DNA from: Deinococcus soli (ex Cha et al. 2016)
GTDB lineage: Bacteria > Deinococcota > Deinococci > Deinococcales > Deinococcaceae
DNA: 64,000 nt
Assembly: GCF_001007995.1 (NCBI RefSeq)
Contig: NZ_CP011389.1
Coordinates: 1,178,001-1,242,000, forward strand
Direction: 5' to 3'
Made by a program: the position numbers and the translations under genes. How positions within the stretch are numbered: position 1 is the first letter of the stretch; each line of letters opens with the position of its first letter. Under the pieces are notes generated by a model, which made no database searches, had not been told where the DNA came from, and saw only the letters and a program-made list of their open reading frames with translations. This document shows, one piece after another, positions 20,247 to 32,926 of this stretch.

Positions 20247-21134
20247 TCAGCGGATGCGTTCGCTGAGGCCGGGGACTGCCTGGCCGCGCAGCAGGTCGGC
20301 CAGCACCTGCGCGCCGCGCACGACGCCCAGCGCGGGGCGGCTGAACAGCGCGTTGGCGTCCACCGCCCACACCTCTCCCAGCGGCAGGTCCGGCAGGTTG
20401 CAGGCGAAGGTGACGTTGTCGCGCAGGCCGTACCCGCAGCACAGGACGACGCTCACGTCGGGCCGCAGGGGCGCGATCTGCTCCCAGGTGGCGCGGCCCG
20501 AGTCGGTGCCGGGGGTGCCCAGGACGTTCACGCCGCCCGCCCGCACCACCTGCTCGGGCACCCAGTGCCCCCCGTAGAACGGAGGTTCGGTCCACTCCAG
20601 CGTCAGGACGCGCGGCGCGTGGGGAACGGGCCGGATGGCGTCCCAGTCGGCCTGCGCCTGCCGGGCGAGGGCATCGCCGGCCTCGGGGAGACCGGTCGCG
20701 GCGGCCAGGGCGCGCAGGTCGTCCAGGATGCCCTGCACGCTGCGGCCATCCAGACTGAGGACGTTCGCGGCGGGCAGGCAGCCGGGCAGGTACCGCACGG
20801 CGGCCTCCAGGGTGCCGGGCGTGACGGCGCAGACCTCGCACACGCCCTGCGTGACGACCAGATCGGGGTTCAGCTGGTCGAGCAGGGTGCCGTCCACCTG
20901 GTACAGCGCGCGGCCCTCGCGCACGGCCTCGCTGACGGCGCGGTCAATCTCGGCCTGGGGGGCGCCGCTGTCCACGATGGAGCGGGTCAGGACCGGCAGG
21001 TGCCGGGCGCGCGGGTGGTCGCAGGAGTGGCTGACGCCCACCACGCGGCCCGCCAGACCCAGGTCGGTCAGCAGATCGAACAGCAGGTCGGTGGCGCTGG
21101 GCAGCAGGCTCACGATGCGCTGGGGGGCGGTCAT
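20247..21134 (-). CDS. Cobalamin-binding-like protein without signal peptide
   Basis: A 295-residue member of the helical-backbone binding-protein family (BtuF-like): QRIVSLLPSATDLLFDLLTDLGLAGRVVGVSHSCDHP, LNPDLVVTQGVCEVCAVTP, VLTLEWTEPPFYGGHWVPEQVVRAGGVN. Unlike the transporter protein at 13447 it starts directly at the fold, MTAPQRIVSLLP, with no signal peptide or lipobox, so it should be cytoplasmic, and it is cysteine-rich (CEVC, PGC, CCGYG). No permease or ATPase is adjacent. A cobalamin carrier or sensor is one inference. TACCCT seven nt before ATG suggests a leaderless start. Confidence 0.8.
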   Translation of the reverse strand: MTAPQRIVSLLPSATDLLFDLLTDLGLAGRVVGVSHSCDHPRARHLPVLTRSIVDSGAPQAEIDRAVSEAVREGRALYQVDGTLLDQLNPDLVVTQGVCEVCAVTPGTLEAAVRYLPGCLPAANVLSLDGRSVQGILDDLRALAAATGLPEAGDALARQAQADWDAIRPVPHAPRVLTLEWTEPPFYGGHWVPEQVVRAGGVNVLGTPGTDSGRATWEQIAPLRPDVSVVLCCGYGLRDNVTFACNLPDLPLGEVWAVDANALFSRPALGVVRGAQVLADLLRGQAVPGLSERIR

Positions 21135-21207
21135 GCGGTTCAGGGTACCCCGCGCCAGCGTGGGCGCACAGGCCAGCCGCGCTCCTGGCGGGGCGGTGGG
21201 GGCCCTC

Positions 21208-21239
21208 TTGACCCTGACACTGACGTCAGGGTCTAGCCT
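21208..21239 (+). promoter_or_regulatory. MerR-type promoter with operator in a 20-bp spacer
   Basis: TTGACC (21208-21213) and TAGCCT (21234-21239) are separated by 20 bp, longer than optimal, as in MerR-controlled promoters. The arms GACCCTGAC and GTCAGGGTC (21210-21233) form a perfect 9+9 inverted repeat with a 6-bp centre filling the spacer. TAGCCT lies six nt before the ATG, so the mRNA is leaderless. Confidence 0.7.
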
Positions 21240-21245
21240 GAGGGC

Positions 21246-21638
21246 ATGCGAATCGGCGAACTCGCGGCCCGCACTGGCAGCAGTGTCCGCGCCCTGCGGC
21301 ACTACGACCGGACCGGCGTCCTCAGCAGTGTCCGTCAGGACAACGGGTACCGCACCTTCATCCCGGAGGACGTGGCCCGCGTGCGCCTGATCCGCATGTT
21401 CCTGGCAGTGGGCTTCACCCTCGACGAGATCCGCCGGTACGCCCCGTGCTGGCAGGCCGGCGGGACCCCCGCTGATTCCGCCGCCGGGGACGTCGCCCAC
21501 TTTTACCGCCGTAAGCTCGCGGAACTCGACACGCAACTGCGGGACCTGCACGTCATCCGTGACCGCCTGAGTGCGCAGCTGGACGCCCTTGAGCGCTCCG
21601 GCACGACCTGCGCCGCGCCTCCCCGGGAGACCCCATGA
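21246..21638 (+). CDS. MerR-family transcriptional regulator
   Basis: A 130-residue regulator. Residues 1-70 are the MerR winged helix: MRIGELAARTGSSVRALRHYDRTGVL, then NGYRTFIPEDVARVRLIRMFLAVGFTLDEIR. A long dimerisation helix follows (FYRRKLAELDTQLRDLHVIRDRLSAQLDAL). The effector region is short and has only C-terminal Thr-Cys-Ala-Ala-Pro, without the cysteine arrangement of classical metal sensors, though Cys in YAPCW is present. It probably autoregulates from the operator immediately upstream and co-regulates the MBL gene, whose ATG overlaps its stop (ATGA). Confidence 0.9.
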   Translation: MRIGELAARTGSSVRALRHYDRTGVLSSVRQDNGYRTFIPEDVARVRLIRMFLAVGFTLDEIRRYAPCWQAGGTPADSAAGDVAHFYRRKLAELDTQLRDLHVIRDRLSAQLDALERSGTTCAAPPRETP

Positions 21639-22381
21639 ACCTGACCCTGCTTCGCAACGCCACCCTGCGCCTGGAACTGGCGGGGCAGACTGTCCTGATC
21701 GACCCGATGCTCGGTGAGCGGCACACCCTGCCGTCCTTCGGGGGCCTTGAAGCCAACCCCACCGTGCCGCTGCCCGTCCCGCCGGACGCGGCGCTGCACG
21801 GCGTGACCCTGCTGGTCGTGTCGCACCTGCACCCCGATCACCTGGACGCGGCGGCCCTGGCGGCGCTGCCCAGGGACCTGCCGCTGCTGTGCCAGCCGGG
21901 CGACGAGGCGACCCTGCGCGGGCACGGCTTTCAGCACGTGACGCCCCTCCAGGACAGCCTGACCCTCCAGGGCCTGACCTTCACGCGCACGGTGGGCGAG
22001 CACGGCAGCGGCGAGATCCTCTCGCGGATGGGACACGCGATGGGCTTCACGCTGCGCGCGCCCGGGGAACCCAGCCTGTACTGGGCGGGCGACACCGTCC
22101 TCATTCCCGCCGTGCGGGAGACCATCGCCCGCGAGCAGCCGGACGTGATCGTCACACATTCGGGCGGCGCGGCGCTGGGCGGGACGCTGATCATCATGGA
22201 CGCCGCGCAGACCGTGGACGTGCTGCGCGCCGCGCCGGACGCGACCGTGGTGGCCGTGCATCTGGAAAGCCTGGACCACTGCGCCACCACCCGCGCCGAC
22301 CTGCGGAACGCGGCACAGGCGGCGGGCGTCGCCGCGCGCCTGCTCGTCCCGCAGGACGGTGAGACCCTGACGCTGGCGTGA
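21635..22381 (+). CDS. MBL-fold metal-dependent hydrolase
   Basis: A 248-residue metallo-beta-lactamase-fold protein of the UlaG-like group: QTVLIDPMLGER at the start, SHLHPDHLD as the HxHxDH metal motif, YWAGDTVLIPAVRE with the bridging Asp, and AVHLESLDHC with the last His. Substrate unknown. It overlaps the merR gene by four bp and is presumably the regulated output of that MerR protein, for example a detoxification hydrolase. Confidence 0.87.
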   Translation: MNLTLLRNATLRLELAGQTVLIDPMLGERHTLPSFGGLEANPTVPLPVPPDAALHGVTLLVVSHLHPDHLDAAALAALPRDLPLLCQPGDEATLRGHGFQHVTPLQDSLTLQGLTFTRTVGEHGSGEILSRMGHAMGFTLRAPGEPSLYWAGDTVLIPAVRETIAREQPDVIVTHSGGAALGGTLIIMDAAQTVDVLRAAPDATVVAVHLESLDHCATTRADLRNAAQAAGVAARLLVPQDGETLTLA

Positions 22382-22454
22382 CCGCCGCGCACGGCCCGGT
22401 TGAGGACGGTTGTCCAGGCCGCGTGCCCGGAGACCCGGGCGCCCCGCTCCCTGG

Positions 22455-23231
<777 letters not shown>

Positions 23232-23282
23232 GCCCCGCATTCTAGGCCAGCCCTGGCTGGTCCCGGCCGGTGTGCGGCGGGT

Positions 23283-24239
23283 TCAGCGGAGGGTGCGGGT
23301 CAGTTCGCGGGTCATCAGGTCCTCGGCGATGGGTCCGCGGAGGCGGCCGAACAGCTGGATGTCCAGGAAGTACACGTGTCCGGCGCGGCTGGCCGGAAGG
23401 CGCTGCGCGAAGGGGTTGGCGTGCCAGTCGCGCCGGGCCTGCGCGGCGGTGTTCTTGCCGGACGCGATCACGAAGATGGCGTCGGCGCGGGTGGCGCTCA
23501 GGCCCTCGCTGCTCAGTTTCAGGTAGCCCTCGCCCAGGCTGGGGTCCTGGCGGCCGGGCAGGTCGAGGGTCAGGCCGAGGTTCTGGAAGTACCCGCCGGT
23601 CCAGTCGTGCGGGCCGAGGACGGTGTAGAGGTCGCGGGTGGCGCCCCCGGCGTTCCAGATGACTAGGGCGCGGCGGCCGCGCAGCCACGCGGGGAGGGTC
23701 TGGCGGGCGCGGTCGGCGGCGGCGGCCCGCTGGCGGATGACCTGCGCGGCGCGTTCGGGGCGGTTCACGGCGCGGGCGAGGACCGGCAGGGTCTTCTGCC
23801 AGTCGCCGCTGTGAGTGCCGTGAAAGAGCAGGGTGGGCGCGATGGCGTTCAGGGCGGGGTAGGTGTCCTGCGCGAAGTGCTCGCCGACGATCAGGTCGGG
23901 TTTGAGGCTGGCGAGGACTTCGAGGTTGGGTTTGAAGCGGTCGCCGACGTAGGTGGGCGCGCCGGTCACGCGGCTGCCCAGGTAGCGGATCTGGCGGATG
24001 GGTGAGCCGTACTGGCGCAGGTTGAGCTGGGCGGCCTCGCCGTAGCCGACGGGCTGGATGCCCAGTGAGAGCAGCAGGTCCAGCGCGTGTGGGCCGAGCG
24101 CGACGACGCGGGTGGCGGGTGCGGGGAGGGTGGTGGTGCCCGCCGCGTGGCGCAGGGTGATGGGGGCGGCGCCGGCGGTGGCCAGGAGGCCGGTCAGGAG
24201 CGTGGTGGCGAGCAGGATGGTGGGGCGGCGCAGGGTCAC
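23283..24239 (-). CDS. Iron-type ABC transporter substrate-binding protein
   Basis: A 318-residue exported binding protein. The signal peptide is TLRRPTILLATTLLTGLLATAGA, followed by the FecB/FhuD pattern: TRVVALGPHALDLLLSLGIQPVGYG, GDRFKPNLEVLASLKPDLIVGE, and WHANPFAQRLPASRAGHVYFLD. A ferric-siderophore or haem ligand is likely, as shown also by an iron-box-like inverted repeat 20-35 nt upstream. No permease or ATPase gene is next to it, so it must use components encoded elsewhere. Start is a GTG with a GTGAGG tract upstream; the AT-rich upstream is unusual in this window. Confidence 0.82.
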   Translation of the reverse strand: MTLRRPTILLATTLLTGLLATAGAAPITLRHAAGTTTLPAPATRVVALGPHALDLLLSLGIQPVGYGEAAQLNLRQYGSPIRQIRYLGSRVTGAPTYVGDRFKPNLEVLASLKPDLIVGEHFAQDTYPALNAIAPTLLFHGTHSGDWQKTLPVLARAVNRPERAAQVIRQRAAAADRARQTLPAWLRGRRALVIWNAGGATRDLYTVLGPHDWTGGYFQNLGLTLDLPGRQDPSLGEGYLKLSSEGLSATRADAIFVIASGKNTAAQARRDWHANPFAQRLPASRAGHVYFLDIQLFGRLRGPIAEDLMTRELTRTLR

Positions 24240-24254
24240 GGGCCTCACTCTGCT

Positions 24255-24280
24255 TGAATGATAATGAAATATCAATACTT
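24255..24280 (-). promoter_or_regulatory. Fur-like iron box
   Basis: TGATA (24259-24263) and TATCA (24270-24274) form an inverted repeat in an AT-rich island, ATGATAATGAAATATCA, resembling the GATAAT repeats of Fur boxes. It lies upstream of the iron-type binding protein gene, which supports iron control. The exact regulator (Fur, Mur or DtxR type) is not known. Confidence 0.5.
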
Positions 24281-24456
24281 TTAAGGCAGTGCTGTCTGCC
24301 GGAACCGTCCCTCCTGTCGCCAGGCAGTGGTCCGCACCTCCGGCTGTTCCTGCACGCCGGACACGCGGCTCAGGCAGAACTCTCATGCGGGCGGCGCTAG
24401 GCTGACCGGGCCACACAACCCATCCCTCTCTTCTGACCTGTCCGGAGGCCGCTGTC

Positions 24457-26373
<1,917 letters not shown>

Positions 26374-26384
26374 CCCGCCAAGCA

Positions 26385-26420
26385 CAGAGGGAGCGCCCGT
26401 GTTGCCCGGCGCTCCCTCTG
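26385..26420. terminator. Bidirectional intrinsic terminator
   Basis: A 13-bp perfect stem, CAGAGGGAGCGCC with GGCGCTCCCTCTG, around a 10-nt loop, followed by TCTCCT, between convergent genes. Confidence 0.8.
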
Positions 26421-26430
26421 TCTCCTGCGC

Positions 26431-27126
26431 TCAGCTGAACTTGCCGAGGTCCAGGGGAATCTGGTAGGCGCAGTCCGTGTCCGCCTCGGTGCGCAGCAGC
26501 AGGGGCACGGTGTCACTGGCGCCGATCCCGGCCTTCAGCGGCTCGAAGTAGTACACGAGCGTGCCGCTCCAGGTGCCGCCGTCCTGCTTGAAGTCGTTCA
26601 CGTACGTGCTCCTGACGGGCGCGATCAGTTTCCCGTCCGGGCCCTTCAGGCGCACGAGGTACGCACCCCGGGCCTTCTCGCCCGGCAGGCCGCGCACGCC
26701 GATGTCCACGCGCAGCTGCCCATCCGGAAGGCGGCGACTGGCGGACTCCTCGGCCAGCGCGGCCTTCACGCTGAGGTTCTGGAAGTTGTTGCGGGCGTCC
26801 TGCGCCTGGAAGTACAGCTGGTCCGCCTGCCCGCTCACGGTGAGCTGCGCGGGACGGCTGCCCTTCGTGAAGTCGTCCGGCGCGGCCAGCCAGTCCGCGA
26901 CGCAGGCCGCGCCGCCGTCGAAGGCGGTCACGGCGTCCTTCCCACCAGCGAAGGCGCCGCCTTTGACGGTCAGGTCCACCGTCAGGTACGTGGCGACCGG
27001 GTCGCGGCGGCCATACGCGCCGTCGATGACGTTCTTGGCGGTGGTGTCCTCCAGTTTCGGCACCCACGCGTACGCGGGCGCGGCCAGCAGCGAGCAGAGG
27101 GTCAGCAGGGTCAGGTAACGGATCAT
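26431..27126 (-). CDS. Secreted protein of unknown function
   Basis: A 231-residue protein with a signal peptide (IRYLTLLTLCSLLAAPAYA). The mature part is a soluble beta-rich domain with YLTVDLTVKGGAF, VNDFKQDGGTWSGTLVYYFEPL and a pair of cysteines (AACVADW and DTDCAYQ) that may form a disulphide. I do not recognise the family. A good ribosome site (AAAGGAG) precedes the ATG, and the upstream leader is formed by a MITE-like repeat 12 bp away. It lies downstream of the TonB-like operon on the same strand. Confidence 0.7.
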   Translation of the reverse strand: MIRYLTLLTLCSLLAAPAYAWVPKLEDTTAKNVIDGAYGRRDPVATYLTVDLTVKGGAFAGGKDAVTAFDGGAACVADWLAAPDDFTKGSRPAQLTVSGQADQLYFQAQDARNNFQNLSVKAALAEESASRRLPDGQLRVDIGVRGLPGEKARGAYLVRLKGPDGKLIAPVRSTYVNDFKQDGGTWSGTLVYYFEPLKAGIGASDTVPLLLRTEADTDCAYQIPLDLGKFS

Positions 27127-27138
27127 GGGGCTCCTTTG

Positions 27139-27287
27139 ATACGGGATGGAATTGACTTGCTTCGAACGTGATCGCGTTCCGTTATCCCCTCTCCCCCTGA
27201 GGGAGAGGGAGGAAGGAGCAGAGCGACGGAAGGGTGAGGGGGCCACCGGGCGACTCCGATTGACTTGGAATCACTCGAATCCCGTAT
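27139..27287 (+). repeat. MITE-like repeat family 1, copy 1
   Basis: A 149-bp non-coding element with 9-bp perfect terminal inverted repeats (ATACGGGAT and ATCCCGTAT) and an internal hairpin around CCCTCTCCCC/GGGAGAGGG. It fills almost all of the gap between the TonB-like gene (stop at 27293) and the secreted-protein start (27126). Two other copies are at 39490 and, inverted, at 45605. Flanking TA dinucleotides may be the target duplication. Confidence 0.75.
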
Positions 27288-27292
27288 GAGGC

Positions 27293-29140
27293 TCAATCTT
27301 TGAGGTAGACGACGCGGCACGCGCTGCCCGCCGAGCGGAACTGCGCGGCAGCCGCGTCCGAGAGGGTCACGTCGGTGTACACCCGCGAGTTCGGGGCGAA
27401 CCGGTTGGGCTGGATGCGCTCGGCCTTCACGCGGGTGACGTTCGGGAAGGTCGAGAGCTGCGACTCGGCGGTGACGTAGGTGTGCAGGTTGCCCGCCTGC
27501 ACCAGTTCGCTGGACACCCCCCTGATCAGGGCGGCGTCGGGCCACAGCTGCTGCCCGCCCGCGTACACGATGCTGGTCATGTCCCGCTGGAACGCGCCCA
27601 GCCCGCGCACGTCAATGGCGACGGTGCAGGCCAGCGGGCGCGTCTCGCTGCCCGCCCCGGCTGCCGCGCCGCCCCCGCGCGCGAGCGGCGCAGCCGGGTC
27701 ACGGCCCCCGCTGCCGCTTCCCGCGGCGCCGCTGCCCCCACGTCCGGATGCGGGCGCACCGGCATCCCCCCCTGCGCCGTTCCCGGGCCGGGCCGAGGTG
27801 GGGGCGTCCGCGTCGCCCGCCGCGGGACCCGTACCCGCTGCGCCGGTGGGGGCCGTGCCAGCAGCCGGGGTGGGACTGCCGGCCGGGTCGCGGCTGGGCG
27901 CGCCGGCGGCCGGGGCCGCGCCGGTTCCGCTGCCAGGCTCGGCACGTGGGGCCGGAGAAGAGGCGGGGGCATCGTCGCTGGCCGCCGTCGGGGCCGTGCC
28001 GCGCGGGGCGGGCGTGGCTGCGGGCGTGGTGTCCCCAGAATCCCCGGCGCCGTCAGCAGGTCGAGCCGAGGGGGCGGGTGCGGGCGTGGCGGTGGGCTCC
28101 GGCGCGCGGGCGGTTGGGGTCGAGGTCACTGGAGCGGCCGCCGCTGGCTCGCTGGGGGCCGCTCGGCTGCTGCCGGAAGCGGCCGGACCCTCCTGGGGCG
28201 CTGGAGCGGTCTGGTTGCGGGTGGTGGCGGTCACCGGACTGCCGCCTTCGGGCGTGTCGGCGCGACTCACGGGCCGGGCGGGGATGCCGCGCGCGTCGGC
28301 CGGGGCCTCGGTCGGGCTGGCGGTGCGGGCCGGGGCAGCCTGGGCGACCTCGCTGCCCGTCTCCGCGCGGGTCAGGTCCTCGCGGCGGGGCAGGGCACTG
28401 ATCGGCTCGGGGGCAGAAGTGGCGTTCCCGGCGGTGCGGGCCGCCTCGGGGGCCGCTACGTCCGGTTCCGCCGCGCGGGTGGGCGTCGCCTCGGGCGCGG
28501 CCTCCACCTCACCGGTGGCGGCAAGGCGGGTCGTGGCGTCCAGCGCGGGCAGCTCGGACGGAGCAGGTGCGGCGTCCGCCTCACGGGGCGCAGCCGGAGC
28601 GGATGCTGCCGCAACAGGCGCCGCGACCTGCGGGGCTGAGGCTGTGGGAGCGGCCAAATTCGGAACCTGGGCCGCCGGAGTCGAAGAGGCCGGGGTTGAG
28701 GCAGTTGGGGTTGAGGTGGGCGGCGCAGACGGCGCGGCCGTCGTGCGGGACGCCGAGTCCGCCGGGGGCTGAGCCGCACGGGTCGGGGCGGCGGGTGTCG
28801 TCGGCTGGGAAGTCGTCGGGGACGGCCGCGGCTGTGGCGCCTGGCGGGTCTCGGTGACGGGACGCGCGGCTGTGGCCGGGCTGGTGCGCTCCGGGGTGGC
28901 GCGCGGCGTGGTGGTCGTCCGGGATGGGGTGATGTGCGTGGTGGGCGGCGCCGGGGCGAGCGTCACGACTTCCAGCGGCGCGCGGGCCGGGTCGGGCGTC
29001 GCCGCGGAGGGCAGGGGCTGGGGGCGCAGGGCCAGCAGGCCGGCCAGCAGCGTCACGTGCACCGCGATGGTGGCGGCGGCGGCGCGTCGGCCCTCGCGGG
29101 ACTCAGGGCGGGCCGGGGTGGGACGAGGCAGGGTGGTCAC
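27293..29140 (-). CDS. TonB-like energy-coupling protein with very long Pro/Ala/Thr-rich spacer
   Basis: A 615-residue protein. One N-terminal membrane helix (AAAATIAVHVTLLAGLLAL, residues ~20-38) follows a basic stretch; then about 440 residues of Ala/Pro/Thr/Gly low complexity, and a C-terminal domain (~495-615) starting RPLACTVAIDVRGLGAFQRD, with two cysteines, that does not show the usual TonB C-terminal motif. It follows exbD by a GTGA overlap and exbB before that, so by position it is the TonB/TolA-like arm linking the motor to an outer layer. The spacer could cross an unusually thick envelope. The partner receptor is not in the window. Confidence 0.75.
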   Translation of the reverse strand: MTTLPRPTPARPESREGRRAAAATIAVHVTLLAGLLALRPQPLPSAATPDPARAPLEVVTLAPAPPTTHITPSRTTTTPRATPERTSPATAARPVTETRQAPQPRPSPTTSQPTTPAAPTRAAQPPADSASRTTAAPSAPPTSTPTASTPASSTPAAQVPNLAAPTASAPQVAAPVAAASAPAAPREADAAPAPSELPALDATTRLAATGEVEAAPEATPTRAAEPDVAAPEAARTAGNATSAPEPISALPRREDLTRAETGSEVAQAAPARTASPTEAPADARGIPARPVSRADTPEGGSPVTATTRNQTAPAPQEGPAASGSSRAAPSEPAAAAPVTSTPTARAPEPTATPAPAPSARPADGAGDSGDTTPAATPAPRGTAPTAASDDAPASSPAPRAEPGSGTGAAPAAGAPSRDPAGSPTPAAGTAPTGAAGTGPAAGDADAPTSARPGNGAGGDAGAPASGRGGSGAAGSGSGGRDPAAPLARGGGAAAGAGSETRPLACTVAIDVRGLGAFQRDMTSIVYAGGQQLWPDAALIRGVSSELVQAGNLHTYVTAESQLSTFPNVTRVKAERIQPNRFAPNSRVYTDVTLSDAAAAQFRSAGSACRVVYLKD

Positions 29141-29571
29141 GGCGCCGCACCTTCGTCCTTTCCGGTCTGCGTGCCCAGGGCCAGCCGCGTGCCGCCGGCT
29201 TTCTTGATCTCGTCCATCACGCCGACGACCGTGCCGTAGCTGCCGCGCTCGTCGGCGCGCAGGCCCACCATGCCGCCCGACGCGGCCGCCAGGGGCCGCA
29301 GCTGCGCGCCCAGCCTGGTGAGGGTGGTGGCTGTCCCGTTCAGGAACACCTGCCCGGCGCGGTTCACGCTCACGACCGGCAGATCCGGCGTTTCCTGCAC
29401 GCTGCTGCTCGCGCGCGGCAGGTCCAGCGGCAGGGCGTTCTGCCGGGCGCCCAGCGTGCTCGTCAGGAAGAAGAAGATCAGCAGCAGCAGCACGATGTCC
29501 ACCATGGGCGCGAAGTCAAAGGTGACCGGGTCGTGGTCCCCGCGGAAGCGGCGGCGGGCGGGGCGGGTCAC
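29137..29571 (-). CDS. exbD: ExbD/TolR-family protein
   Basis: A 144-residue protein with a short cytoplasmic N-terminus, one membrane helix containing the proton-relay Asp (FAPMVDIVLLLLIFFFLTSTL) and a periplasmic domain with LPRASSS and LRADERGSYGTVVGVMDEIKKAGGTRLALGT. It forms the peptidoglycan-proximal part of the ExbB-ExbD proton motor. It overlaps exbB upstream and the TonB-like gene downstream by GTGA. Confidence 0.9.
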   Translation of the reverse strand: MTRPARRRFRGDHDPVTFDFAPMVDIVLLLLIFFFLTSTLGARQNALPLDLPRASSSVQETPDLPVVSVNRAGQVFLNGTATTLTRLGAQLRPLAAASGGMVGLRADERGSYGTVVGVMDEIKKAGGTRLALGTQTGKDEGAAP

Positions 29572-30254
29572 TGCGCCCCACCGAAGGTCAGGGCGACCTC
29601 CGGTACCGGCGCGTCGGCGCGCGCGGGGGCCGGGGTGGGCGCAGGGCGGGTCAGCCAGCCGGGCAGGTCCTCGCGCACCTGCTCGGCCTGCACCATGATC
29701 CGGTCGGCGCGGGCGCGCAGCGCGCCGCGCGCCACGTACGCGATTACCGCGACGATCAGCCCGGCGGCGGTGTTGATCAGCGCCTCGCTGATCCCGGTCG
29801 CCAGCTGCGCGGGCGTGGGCGCGGTGGTCTGGCTGAACACCAGGAACGAGCGGACCATGCCGATCACGGTGCCCAGCAGGCCCAGCAGGGGCGCCACCTG
29901 CGCGGCGGTGCCCAGCGCGCCCAGCCCGGCGTACAGGCGGGCGTCTTCACCCAGCAGCGCGGAGTGCATGGCGCTTTCGGCGGCGGGCACGCCCCGGTCG
30001 GCGCGGGCCAGTCCGGCGCGCAGGACCTGCGCGGCGGGGCTGGGGTGCGCGGCGCGGTCCACTTCGGCCAGCGCGGCGTGCGGGCCGCTCTCGGCGGTGA
30101 CGGCGCGGGCGCGTTCCACGAGCGTGCGGGCGTCGGCGCCCAGGCGGGCCAGGGCCTGGGCGCGGGCGGCGCTCAGGTAGACCACGTAGACCGACAGGGC
30201 CAGCAGCACCCACAGGAGCGGGCCGGCCGCGCGAACCAGATCAAGGATGGTCAT
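29568..30254 (-). CDS. exbB: ExbB/TolQ/MotA-family proton channel protein
   Basis: A 228-residue membrane protein with three helices: an N-terminal one (ILDLVRAAGPLLWVLLALSVYVVYL), then AQVAPLLGLLGTVIGMVRSFLVF and ALINTAAGLIVAVIAYVARGAL. The GLLGTVIGM motif is diagnostic for the family. The channel drives ExbD and the TonB-like partner. The ATG at 30254 follows GAAGGTC; the longer frame upstream is not needed. First gene of a three-gene operon. Confidence 0.9.
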   Translation of the reverse strand: MTILDLVRAAGPLLWVLLALSVYVVYLSAARAQALARLGADARTLVERARAVTAESGPHAALAEVDRAAHPSPAAQVLRAGLARADRGVPAAESAMHSALLGEDARLYAGLGALGTAAQVAPLLGLLGTVIGMVRSFLVFSQTTAPTPAQLATGISEALINTAAGLIVAVIAYVARGALRARADRIMVQAEQVREDLPGWLTRPAPTPAPARADAPVPEVALTFGGAQ

Positions 30255-30514
30255 GACCTTCACGGGTAGCACGCGCGCTCGTGGCAACCGTGAAAAACAC
30301 GTGCAGCACACTCATGAGGAGGAGCGGCCGTCTGCGGGAGGCTGAGCTCCAGCCCCTGGTGGAGTGGCGGGTCCGGGTCGGCCGCGCTGAGCGGCGGGGT
30401 TCTGGTTGCCGCTCGCGCGGGCGGTACGGTCCAGAGCCTCAGGACGTGACGTCCACCTGTCGGCGGCTGGGGGTCCGCGCCGCGTTTCCTGGCCCGGAAT
30501 CCGCAGTGAATCAC
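30255..30514. other. Intergenic region between divergent exbB and suf operons
   Basis: About 260 bp of GC-rich sequence. No gene, tRNA or terminator is evident. The first 40 bp should contain the exbB promoter on the minus strand, but no confident box is visible; the suf promoter lies at the right end. Confidence 0.4.
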
Positions 30515-30569
30515 TCGACTTTGCAGGCTGCGGCGGGTAAAATAACCCGGTAAGTAGGAATCATTCCTA
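30515..30569 (+). promoter_or_regulatory. suf operon promoter with 15-bp palindromic operator
   Basis: TCGACT (30515-30520), 17 bp, TAAAAT (30538-30543) form a sigma-70-like promoter. TAGGAATCATTCCTA (30555-30569) is a perfect palindrome 11 nt downstream of the -10, about +5 to +19, a classic repressor position. The halves TAGGAAT/ATTCCTA recall TTAGG-type iron-regulator boxes, but are not exact. Confidence 0.6.
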
Positions 30570-30601
30570 ACAAAACACACCCTGATTCCCGAAGGAGCCT
30601 C

Positions 30602-31357
<756 letters not shown>

Positions 31358-31381
31358 CGCCGTTGATGGTGAACGGTTGAC

Positions 31382-31421
31382 GGTTGATGGCCGACCCCAC
31401 GCGGGTCCGTGTCCATCAACC
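31382..31421 (+). repeat. Hairpin between sufC and sufB
   Basis: GGTTGATGG (31382-31390) pairs exactly with CCATCAACC (31413-31421), and an inner GACCC/GGGTC extends the stem. No T-run follows, so it may limit read-through, protect mRNA or set subunit ratios. Confidence 0.5.
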
Positions 31422-31455
31422 CTCGCTTCCCTCTCACCCTCCGAAGGAGCAGCAC

Positions 31456-32862
<1,407 letters not shown>

Positions 32863-32926
32863 CCGCCCCCTGCCGCCCTCACGCTGCGGCGTGGGGGCGT
32901 CTCCCCTGCCCTGGAGGTCCCGCGTC

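Noticed and set aside
27139..27545. Similar peptide strings (RDSSDS..., GGEGTTERD) encoded in repeat copies
   Set aside because: They arise because the three non-coding elements are homologous; no common start, ribosome site or frame continuity supports a protein.
30281..30553. A 90-codon plus-strand frame between exbB and suf
   Set aside because: Arg/Gly-rich, no ribosome site, overlaps the suf promoter; not supported.
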